Below, piece after piece: positions 1 through 4,546 of a stretch of 5,948 bases of DNA. The stretch lies in NCBI GenBank assembly GCA_034434895.1, contig DAOTYI010000207.1:1-5948 (forward strand). The letters are read 5' to 3'. The notes beneath the pieces were generated by a model that did no database searches, was not told where the DNA came from, and was given only the letters and a program-made list of their open reading frames with translations. Origin of the DNA: DAOTXL01 sp034434895. Its GTDB lineage: Bacteria > Chloroflexota > Anaerolineae > JAAYZQ01. A program made the translations under genes and the position numbers. The first letter of the stretch is position 1; each line of letters begins with the position of its first letter.

Positions 1-73
1 GATAAAAGGAGGTGAGCGGGGGCACACCCTCCGGCAGGGCGGGCGGGGGCCTTTCCGGGATCCCTCCTGGCAT
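1..73 (-). CDS. N-terminus of a probable second radical SAM protein (partial)
   Basis: An open frame starts with ATG at 73, four bases after the stop of the upstream radical SAM gene, and is still open at base 1 (24 codons seen). The visible protein is Pro-rich and ends in LPEGVPPLTSFY. From memory of the family, an acidic/Pro lead followed by 'PPLTSFYLYLT' and then the CxxxCxxC cluster is typical of ScmF-type SPASM enzymes found next to ScmE-type enzymes and PqqD proteins. The cysteine cluster itself lies outside the window, so the identity is an inference. There is no clear ribosome binding site; the near-abutting stop suggests translational coupling. It could instead be an unrelated operon gene or a short peptide. 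Confidence 0.5.
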   Translation of the reverse strand, partial: MPGGIPERPPPALPEGVPPLTSFY

Positions 74-77
74 TGGA

Positions 78-1193
78 TCACAGAGCATAATCCGGGTCCT
101 CCCCCCGATGCACCCGGTAGCAATCCCACGGGTTGCGGGCGTTCAGTTGGCCGGTCAGATAGAGCGCCCCGGCCGGGTCGCCGCCGGTGCAAAAGCCCTG
201 ATAGGGGCAGTTGCGGCAGGTGTCAAGCGTCTGCAACGGGATGGTGCGCCGCCGGCGCAGGGCCTGAAGCAGCGGATGTTCGAGCCACACCTGCCGCAGA
301 TCGTCCACGCCGATGGTGCCCAGGTGCAGGCCGGCCAGTTGATGGCAGGGCACAATCGTCCCGTCGTGGTGCACCGCCAGTTTGGAGAAGGGACAACCAC
401 AGGCGGACAATGTCCCCCGGCCGGGCAACCCGCTGAGGCCGGCAGCCAGGCCCTCCTCGATCGCCTGAAAGCCGCGGGCCAGGGCCAGCGGACCGGCGTT
501 GGCGACGATCCGCCCCTCGTAGCGGGCGGCCAGGGCGACCAGCCTCTCCATAGCCTGCCGCCGCTGGGCCGGCGTCAGCAGGATCTCCTCCGCCTGGCGT
601 TCCAGGATGCTGCAGGGAAAAGCCTCGTTGGTGCTGATGAGCGGCAGGCCCAGGTTGTCGAGCAGCAGGTGGACGATATTTTCCAGGTCATCCACGTTGT
701 GGCGGTTGATCGTCACCCGCGCCACGGCCTTGAATCCTCCCTCCACCAGAAGCCGCAACCCCTGGATGGCGCGTTCGAAGCTGTTGGGGCGGCTGCGGTC
801 ATGGATCTCCGCCCGCGAGCCATCAATTGAAACCTGAATGTAGTCCAGGCGGATCCGCCGCCTGCCCTGGTCAAAGCGGGCCAGCAGCCGGTCGGTGAGC
901 AGGGTGCCGTTGGTCAGGATGGCATAGCGCATCCGGTTGGCAATGAGGCCATCCAGCAGGTCGAACAGATCGGGCCGGGTGAACGGCTCGCCGCCGGTCA
1001 GATAGACCCGGTGCACGGCCAGGCGACCCAGCTCCTCGAAAAAGGCCAGCCACCGCCCGGTGGGCAGGTCACGCCGCCCCACCATCTCGTCGGCGTAGTA
1101 GCAGTAGCGGCACCGGAGGTTGCAGCGCCCGGTAATGGCGATGTCCAGCTCCAGGGGAGCGGATGGCAGCCGTGACAGGGCCTGTTCGCTCAT
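78..1193 (-). CDS. Radical SAM/SPASM enzyme, ScmE-like (PqqE-type peptide maturase)
   Basis: A 371-aa iron-sulfur enzyme, probably cytosolic, expected to cleave S-adenosylmethionine and modify a ribosomal peptide delivered by a PqqD-type partner. The radical SAM cluster motif CNLRCRYC is at C24/C28/C31, followed by GGEP at 67-70 and a VSIDG strand near 121-125. The C-terminal SPASM region has C265, C267, C283, C326, C329, C335 and C358. The CX2CX5CX3C signature is incomplete because its last Cys is Asp339 (codon 179-177, GAC). The start is set at 1193: this ATG overlaps the TGA of the PqqD gene (ATGA), and the frame upstream of it is only a shadow of that gene. Overall pattern (DLPT..WL.FFEELGR, NRMRYAILTNG) resembles ScmE of the SynChlorMet cassette from memory. 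The substrate is unknown. Confidence 0.87.
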   Translation of the reverse strand: MSEQALSRLPSAPLELDIAITGRCNLRCRYCYYADEMVGRRDLPTGRWLAFFEELGRLAVHRVYLTGGEPFTRPDLFDLLDGLIANRMRYAILTNGTLLTDRLLARFDQGRRRIRLDYIQVSIDGSRAEIHDRSRPNSFERAIQGLRLLVEGGFKAVARVTINRHNVDDLENIVHLLLDNLGLPLISTNEAFPCSILERQAEEILLTPAQRRQAMERLVALAARYEGRIVANAGPLALARGFQAIEEGLAAGLSGLPGRGTLSACGCPFSKLAVHHDGTIVPCHQLAGLHLGTIGVDDLRQVWLEHPLLQALRRRRTIPLQTLDTCRNCPYQGFCTGGDPAGALYLTGQLNARNPWDCYRVHRGEDPDYAL

Positions 1194-1483
1194 GCGACGA
1201 CACCCTGGTAGAGGCCCACGAATCCTCTGGCCACCATCTGCTCCAGGAATTCGCCCACATCCTGGAGGATCTGGTCTTCCGGCACGTTGTTGCACCTTTC
1301 TGCCAGCGCAGCGGCCACCTCGCTCTGGGTGTGGGGATCGGCCAGTATCTGCCAGATCAACAAGCCGGTGGGGTTGATCACCGCTACCTGGTCGGTATCG
1401 GGGTTGAACAGCAGGGCGCCGTCCGGCCCCTCCTCGCGGCACGAGACATCGGGATTGGCGATGTACAATGTCGGATCGTGCAT
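1190..1483 (-). CDS. Single-domain PqqD-like peptide chaperone (ScmD-like)
   Basis: A 97-aa protein covering one PqqD / RiPP-recognition-element fold. Such domains bind the leader of a precursor peptide and present it to a radical SAM enzyme. The seen pattern fits: an N-terminal strand region (YIANPDVSCREE), a hydrophobic hairpin (GALLFNPDTDQVAVINPTG, NPTG at 37-40), W44, then helices with a DV.EFL..MV..GFV ending. The ATG at 1483 is preferred over the in-frame ATG at 1501 because an AAAGGAG element lies 8 bases before it. The gene overlaps the radical SAM start by 4 bases and follows the tandem PqqD gene after 21 bases, so all three are probably co-translated. The match to ScmD is from memory of the family. 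Confidence 0.82.
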   Translation of the reverse strand: MHDPTLYIANPDVSCREEGPDGALLFNPDTDQVAVINPTGLLIWQILADPHTQSEVAAALAERCNNVPEDQILQDVGEFLEQMVARGFVGLYQGVVA

Positions 1484-1491
1484 GATCCCGG

Positions 1492-1498
1492 CTCCTTT
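1492..1498 (-). promoter_or_regulatory. Ribosome binding site of the single PqqD gene
   Basis: On the minus strand this reads AAAGGAG, 8 bases before the ATG at 1483. It decides the start in favour of 1483 over the in-frame ATG at 1501. Confidence 0.75.
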
Positions 1499-1504
1499 CA
1501 CACC

Positions 1505-2107
1505 TCAGGGGAGCAATCCGACCTGCTCCACGAGGCCCAGTTCCACCATCTGGGCGACAATGGCCTGCACATCCTCCAGGATCGCCCCCAGGGGCTGGCC
1601 ATAGTCATTGGCCATCTCCTCCGCCACCTGGTACAGGCTGGCCTTGCCATCCAGCCGCAAGGCGATATCGCGGGCGGTGGCATTCAGTTCCACCAGCCTC
1701 AGTTCCTCACAATGCAGAGCCAGTGAACGTTCTCCAAAATCCTCGATGGCCACGGCCGGATTCAGCAGATAGATCTCGTGGCCCGGGCTCAAGCCTGGAT
1801 CACCGGCCTGGGCTTCAGGTTCGGCATCAACAGCCATCAGCCCTCTGGTCACCAGCCCGGCCACCAGCTCAAGGGTATCCTGCAACGCCACGTCCGGCGC
1901 TACGTCATAGAGTTCATTCACGGCAGCAGCAATCTCGGCAATCGTCCTCTGCCCATCCGCCAGGTTCCAGATGGCGGTCCCCACCGGGTTCAGGGCGCAG
2001 GGCATCTGGCCCTGCTGGGCGATGAGGATGGTCTCGTGGCCAAGTGCCCGGCACAGCACTCCATCGGTCACACACCTGAGCCGGGCCTGGGTGGAAATGT
2101 GGGTCAT
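1505..2107 (-). CDS. Tandem PqqD-domain protein (two RRE-like domains)
   Basis: A 200-aa first gene of the operon, made of two consecutive PqqD-like domains. Domain 1 (about 8-95) has the hairpin ETILIAQQGQMPCALNPVG, an IW pair at 46-47 and a helical DTLELVAGLVTRGL end. A Pro/Gly/Glu-rich linker (about 96-110) precedes domain 2 (about 111-196), which has VELNATARDIALRLDG and LEDVQAIVAQMVELGLV. No signal peptide or membrane segment is visible. PqqD-type domains recognise leader peptides; two in one chain could bind two peptides, a repeated leader, or the enzyme and the peptide at once, but this is inference. The start at 2107 has a modest GAAAGAGA element upstream. A strong promoter reads into it from about 2150. 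Confidence 0.8.
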   Translation of the reverse strand: MTHISTQARLRCVTDGVLCRALGHETILIAQQGQMPCALNPVGTAIWNLADGQRTIAEIAAAVNELYDVAPDVALQDTLELVAGLVTRGLMAVDAEPEAQAGDPGLSPGHEIYLLNPAVAIEDFGERSLALHCEELRLVELNATARDIALRLDGKASLYQVAEEMANDYGQPLGAILEDVQAIVAQMVELGLVEQVGLLP

Positions 2108-2145
2108 CGGCTGTCTCTTTCAGGATGCACAGGTTGGTGGAGTGA

Positions 2146-2190
2146 TGTCAAATTTATCATATCACAGACAATGGCTCTTGTCAAATTATC
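2146..2190. repeat. Direct repeat pair on the minus-strand promoter (possible operators)
   Basis: TGTCAAATTTATC (2146-2158) and TGTCAAATTATC (2179-2190) differ by one T and are offset by 33 bases, about three helical turns. One covers the -35 of the minus-strand promoter. The other runs from the -10 to the expected transcript start. The second TTGACA has no matching -10, so a tandem operator is more likely than a second promoter. AT-rich chance similarity is possible. Confidence 0.4.
2156..2184 (-). promoter_or_regulatory. Promoter of the PqqD/radical SAM operon
   Basis: On the minus strand, TTGACA (2184-2179) is followed by a 17-base spacer and TATGAT (2161-2156), with an extended -10 TG one base upstream (TGTGATATGAT). 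The -35 is perfect and the -10 has five of six consensus bases. The expected start is near 2149, giving a leader of about 42 bases. Confidence 0.8.
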
Positions 2191-2193
2191 TGA

Positions 2194-2221
2194 GTAGGGC
2201 AACTGCTCGCAGTTGCCCTAC
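2194..2221. repeat. Perfect 28-bp palindrome (12-bp arms, CTCG loop)
   Basis: GTAGGGCAACTG, then CTCG, then CAGTTGCCCTAC: every base of the two 12-base arms pairs. It lies between the two divergent -35 elements (minus ending at 2184, plus starting at 2238). There is no T-run on either side, so it is a poor intrinsic terminator. It could be an operator shared by both promoters or one copy of a small dispersed palindromic element starting with GTAGGG. Confidence 0.7.
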
Positions 2222-2237
2222 ATGCACTCCTCTCGAT

Positions 2238-2266
2238 TTGACAGGGGCAGGCGATTGTGCTATACT
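2238..2266 (+). promoter_or_regulatory. Promoter of the thiol-redox operon
   Basis: TTGACA (2238-2243), a 17-base spacer, and TATACT (2261-2266) with an extended -10 TG at 2258-2259. This is close to the ideal sigma-70-type promoter. The expected start is around 2273, leaving a leader of about 85 bases before the first gene. Confidence 0.85.
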
Positions 2267-2273
2267 TTTTGTG

Positions 2274-2288
2274 TACCCCTGGGGGGTA
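2274..2288 (+). promoter_or_regulatory. TACCCC-TGG-GGGGTA dyad, possible CsoR/CstR-family operator
   Basis: A perfect 6-base inverted repeat around a TGG centre begins 7 bases after the -10, at the expected transcript start. G/C tracts capped by TA/AT are known of operators of the CsoR/RcnR/FrmR/CstR repressor family, which sense copper, nickel, formaldehyde or persulfide. That operon genes handle thiols makes a sulfur- or copper-responsive repressor plausible. No such regulator gene lies in the window. It may instead act only as a short RNA hairpin. Confidence 0.5.
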
Positions 2289-2344
2289 TGAGGGGAGGGG
2301 GAATCCTGCATCGAATCATCCCCCGGTGGGCAGGGAATTGCCAC

Positions 2345-2351
2345 AAAGGAG
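2345..2351 (+). promoter_or_regulatory. Ribosome binding site of the CoA-binding gene
   Basis: AAAGGAG lies 7 bases before the ATG at 2359. It rules out longer upstream starts, which would run through the promoter. Confidence 0.75.
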
Positions 2352-2358
2352 ATCAGGC

Positions 2359-2769
2359 ATGGTGGAAGAGGCCGACAGGGAGCAACTGGTTGCTGATTTC
2401 ATCAACCGGCGGGTGTGGGCGGTCGTCGGTGTCAGTCAGGACCGGAGCAAGTTCGGTAACCGCGTCTTTCGCACCCTGCGGGAAGCGGGCTATGTCGTTT
2501 ACCCGGTCAACCCCCGGGGCGGCGAAGTGGAGGGGGCGCAGGTCTATCCCTCCCTGGCCGACCTGCCTGAGCGGCCGGAGGTGGTGGATATGGTGGTTCC
2601 GCCGGCCGTCACCGAACAGGTGGTGAAGGAGGCCCACCGCCTGGGCCTGACCCGCATCTGGATGCAACCCGGCTCCGAGTCGGAGGCGGCCATTGCCTAC
2701 TGCCGGGAGCATGGTCTGGAGGTGGTCTATGACACCTGTGCCATGGTCCACAAACGGCGGTGGGATTGA
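2359..2769 (+). CDS. CoA-binding domain protein (CoA_binding_2 / YccU type)
   Basis: A 136-aa cytosolic single-domain Rossmann protein. The N-terminal nucleotide-binding turn VWAVVGVSQDRSKFGN (19-34) is followed by the strand YVVYPVNPRG (45-54), then VVDMVVPPAV (75-84), IWMQPGSES (100-108) and the conserved VYDTCAMV (123-130) with Cys127. This is the usual length and motif order of small CoA-binding proteins related to the N-terminal domain of succinyl-CoA synthetase alpha. The biochemical role of the stand-alone family is not settled. The strong promoter and AAAGGAG element place it first in the operon. The next gene begins 27 bases after its stop, and both following genes are thiol-disulfide proteins, so a role with CoA thiol or CoA disulfide is a reasonable guess. 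Confidence 0.85.
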   Translation: MVEEADREQLVADFINRRVWAVVGVSQDRSKFGNRVFRTLREAGYVVYPVNPRGGEVEGAQVYPSLADLPERPEVVDMVVPPAVTEQVVKEAHRLGLTRIWMQPGSESEAAIAYCREHGLEVVYDTCAMVHKRRWD

Positions 2770-2783
2770 AATTCATTTTCTGT

Positions 2784-2788
2784 GGAGG
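2784..2788 (+). promoter_or_regulatory. Ribosome binding site of the disulfide oxidoreductase gene
   Basis: GGAGG lies 8 bases before the ATG at 2797. An in-frame GTG at 2782 is rejected as the start because it overlaps this element. Confidence 0.75.
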
Positions 2789-2796
2789 AAACAAAC

Positions 2797-3468
2797 ATGC
2801 CCCTGATTTCTGCTCAAGATGCTGAGCTTTTGCGAAACGAGTTCGCCAGCCACCTGGTTGACCCGGTCAAGCTGGTGATGTTCACCCAGACCATCGAATG
2901 CCAGTTCTGCGCCGAGACGCGCCAGATCGTCGAAGAGGTTGCGGCCCTGTCGGATCGGATCACCGCCGAGATTTACAACTTTGTCACCGACAAGGCAGTG
3001 GCCGACCGCTACGGGGTGGACAAGATCCCGGCCATCGCGATCCTGCGGGTAGAAGAGGGCCAGGATCGGGACTATGGCATTCGCTTTTACGGCATCCCTT
3101 CGGGCTACGAGTTCACCAGCCTCATCGAGGACATCCTGGATGTGTCGCGGGGCGAGTCGGGCCTGCAAGCCAGGACCCGGCAGGCCGTGGCCGGCATCTC
3201 CTCGCCGGTGCACCTGCAGGTGTTCGTCACGCCCACCTGCCCCTACTGTCCCCAGGCGGTACGGCTGGCCCACAAGCTGGCCATTGAAAGCGACCAGATC
3301 CGGGCGGACATGGTCGAGGCCATCGAATTTCCACACCTGGCCAACCGCTACAATGTCTATGGCGTGCCGCGCACGGTGATCAACGACAAGGTCCACATCG
3401 AGGGGGCGGTGCCTGAGCCGATGCTGCTGGCCAAACTGCTGGAAGCGGTGGGCCGGGCCCCGGCCTGA
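2797..3468 (+). CDS. Protein disulfide oxidoreductase, two thioredoxin folds (PDO family)
   Basis: A 223-aa protein with two thioredoxin-type domains, the size and plan of the PDO (glutaredoxin-like) family known from hyperthermophilic archaea and some bacteria. Domain 1 (about 1-118) has the active site CQFC at 35-38 and the cis-Pro loop KIPAI with Pro78. Domain 2 (about 125-223) has CPYC at 148-151 and cis-Pro191 in GVPRT. The pairing of a CQ(F/Y)C N-site with a CPYC C-site is the classical PDO arrangement. There is no signal peptide, so it should form, reduce or shuffle disulfides in the cytosol, often with a thioredoxin reductase-like partner that is not seen here. The downstream glutaredoxin-PDZ gene starts 8 bases after its stop, indicating one message. 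Confidence 0.9.
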   Translation: MPLISAQDAELLRNEFASHLVDPVKLVMFTQTIECQFCAETRQIVEEVAALSDRITAEIYNFVTDKAVADRYGVDKIPAIAILRVEEGQDRDYGIRFYGIPSGYEFTSLIEDILDVSRGESGLQARTRQAVAGISSPVHLQVFVTPTCPYCPQAVRLAHKLAIESDQIRADMVEAIEFPHLANRYNVYGVPRTVINDKVHIEGAVPEPMLLAKLLEAVGRAPA

Positions 3469-3476
3469 AGCAGCCT

Positions 3477-3986
3477 ATGAACGTCGTCGTCTATACCACT
3501 CCTTCCTGCCCCTACTGCTACCAGGTGAAAGAATTCCTTTCACGGCAGGGGGTGCCCTTTGTCGAAAAGAATGTGGCGGCTGACCGTCAGGCAGCGATGG
3601 AGATGGTCCGTCTTTCGGGGCAACAGGGGGTGCCGGTCATTACCGTGGATGGACAGGTCGTGGTCGGCTTTGACCAGCCCCGGCTGAGGCAGTTGCTTCA
3701 GCAGGCCCATCCCAGGCTTGGCGCTTCCGTTGCCGACGCGGCCTGGCAGGCCGCCAAACGACCCGGCCTGCCGACCTCTGGTGCCTATGTCGGCCGGGTG
3801 GCGCCCGGATCGCCGGCGGAGCGGGCCGGGCTGCGCCCCGGCGATGTGATCGTCGCCCTGGGCGGCCGGCCGGTGACCCGCGCCGCGGACATACAGCAGA
3901 TCCTGGCTCAACTGCCGAGGGGCCGTGACCTGTCGCTCGCCTTCTGGCGCGATGGTCAGGAGCGGAATGGGCTGGTCAGGTTGTAA
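3477..3986 (+). CDS. Glutaredoxin-PDZ domain fusion protein
   Basis: A 169-aa protein with an unusual domain pair. Residues 1-80 form a glutaredoxin: VVVYTTPSCPYC with CPYC at 11-14, the cis-Pro loop GVPVI (Pro53) and VVGFD (62-66). Residues about 100-169 form a PDZ domain: the carboxylate-binding loop and following strand lie in SGAYVGRVAPGSPAERAGLR, followed by PGDVIVALGGRPV and a helix DIQQILAQL. There is no signal peptide or membrane segment, so the PDZ is expected in the cytosol, unlike most bacterial PDZ domains, which belong to envelope proteases. A PDZ could dock the redox domain on a C-terminal tail of a client or of a partner protein (inference). There is no strong ribosome binding site; the 8-base gap to the PDO stop suggests coupled translation. 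Confidence 0.9.
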   Translation: MNVVVYTTPSCPYCYQVKEFLSRQGVPFVEKNVAADRQAAMEMVRLSGQQGVPVITVDGQVVVGFDQPRLRQLLQQAHPRLGASVADAAWQAAKRPGLPTSGAYVGRVAPGSPAERAGLRPGDVIVALGGRPVTRAADIQQILAQLPRGRDLSLAFWRDGQERNGLVRL

Positions 3987-3999
3987 CTTTTGTGGCAAA

Positions 4000-4022
4000 A
4001 TTCCTGCCTGCGATCCAGGAAT
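4000..4022 (+). other. Small hairpin ahead of the terminator
   Basis: ATTCCTG (4000-4006) and CAGGAAT (4016-4022) form a 7-bp stem with a 9-base loop just after the glutaredoxin-PDZ stop. No T-run follows it. It could protect the mRNA 3' end or pause polymerase before the terminator, or be chance. Confidence 0.3.
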
Positions 4023-4026
4023 CTGG

Positions 4027-4062
4027 AACCGGGGAGGCAACCCCTTCCCGGTTTTGGTTTTC
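4027..4062 (+). terminator. Rho-independent terminator of the thiol-redox operon
   Basis: AACCGGGGAGG (4027-4037) pairs with CCTTCCCGGTT (4043-4053), an 11-bp stem with one G-U pair and a CAACC loop. The run TTGGTTTTCT follows. The position 40 bases after the last gene of the operon and before a new promoter fits an intrinsic terminator. Confidence 0.75.
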
Positions 4063-4082
4063 TGCCCACTTTGTGCTATAAT
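4054..4082 (+). promoter_or_regulatory. Promoter of the HIT-Maf-DUF6485-mutM operon
   Basis: A consensus TATAAT (4077-4082) with an extended -10 TG at 4074-4075 (TGTGCTATAAT). The best -35 at 17-base spacing is TTGGTT (4054-4059), only three of six bases, so the extended -10 probably carries the activity. The -35 lies inside the terminator T-run. The expected start is about 4089, giving a leader of about 20 bases. Confidence 0.7.
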
Positions 4083-4094
4083 CAGCCGGGCTGT

Positions 4095-4100
4095 GAGGAG
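4095..4100 (+). promoter_or_regulatory. Ribosome binding site of the HIT gene
   Basis: GAGGAG lies 8 bases before the GTG at 4109. It is what selects this GTG as the start codon. Confidence 0.75.
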
Positions 4101-4108
4101 AAGCAACG

Positions 4109-4540
4109 GTGACGGGATCATCCTGCGTGTTCTGCGCCATCCTGCAAGGCCAGGCTGAGGCCAGCCTGGTCTACGCCGACGAGCGGGTGGTGGCCTTTAT
4201 GGATATCCAGCCGATCAACCCTGGCCACCTGCTGGTCGTGCCCCGCCTGCACGCCCCTCACCTGGCCGACCTGGACCCAGAGACCGGCGGCCACCTCTTC
4301 CAGGTGGGTATGAGGCTGGCGGCAGCGGTGCGGCGGTCTGGAGTCCGTTGCGAGGGGGTCAACCTTTTCCTGGCCGATGGCGCGCCGGCCGGCCAACAGG
4401 TGCCTCACCTTCATCTCCATGTGGTGCCGCGCTTTCGGGGGGATGGCTTTGGCTTTCGTTTCAACCCTGACTATTTCTGCCGCCCCGACCGGGCTGCACT
4501 GGAAAAGGTGGCAGAGAGCATCCGACGGGCGATGGGGTAA
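4109..4540 (+). CDS. HIT family nucleotide hydrolase/transferase
   Basis: A 143-aa cytosolic histidine-triad protein. The catalytic motif HLHLHVV is seen with H100, H102 and H104; H102 is the expected nucleophile-position His by family rules (Hint/Fhit branch). An N-terminal CVFC pair (C6, C9) and H48 in VPRLHAPHL fit the zinc site found in many bacterial HIT proteins. The strand-turn INPGHLLVVP (36-45) is also typical. Such enzymes cleave AMP-linked or dinucleoside polyphosphate substrates; the exact substrate cannot be read here. It starts with GTG behind a good GAGGAG element and a short leader. The next gene, maf, follows after 6 bases, so this is the lead gene of a nucleotide-hygiene operon. 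Confidence 0.92.
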   Translation: MTGSSCVFCAILQGQAEASLVYADERVVAFMDIQPINPGHLLVVPRLHAPHLADLDPETGGHLFQVGMRLAAAVRRSGVRCEGVNLFLADGAPAGQQVPHLHLHVVPRFRGDGFGFRFNPDYFCRPDRAALEKVAESIRRAMG

Positions 4541-4546
4541 GAAGGC

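Noticed and set aside
5..15. A perfect Shine-Dalgarno-like AAAGGAGGTGA on the plus strand, with a GTG opening a 272-codon frame to 830.
   Set aside because: The frame is antisense to the radical SAM gene, its protein is low-complexity and without domains, and the SD-like bases are the reverse complement of codons for LTSFY in the edge ORF.
1194..1442. An 83-codon upstream extension of the radical SAM frame to an ATG at 1442.
   Set aside because: It overlaps the PqqD gene in another frame and its translation is Arg/Gly/Pro-rich with no family resemblance. The ATGA start at 1193 leaves the normal distance to the CxxxCxxC motif.
2194..2221. The 28-bp palindrome as a bidirectional terminator.
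   Set aside because: Neither arm is followed by a T-run and it lies upstream of both divergent genes, where no transcript is expected to end.
2145..2291. A 48-codon plus-strand ORF in the divergent region that might be a missed precursor peptide.
   Set aside because: It runs through the palindrome and the plus promoter, would need an unseen upstream promoter, and its only SD-like bases are 2 bases from the ATG.
2353..3396. Long minus-strand open frames opposite the CoA-binding and PDO genes.
   Set aside because: They are typical antisense shadows of GC-rich coding sequence, with no motif and no ribosome binding site.
3507..3520. A possible selenocysteine site in the glutaredoxin active centre.
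   Set aside because: The active site is encoded as CPYC with two TGC codons and there is no in-frame TGA.
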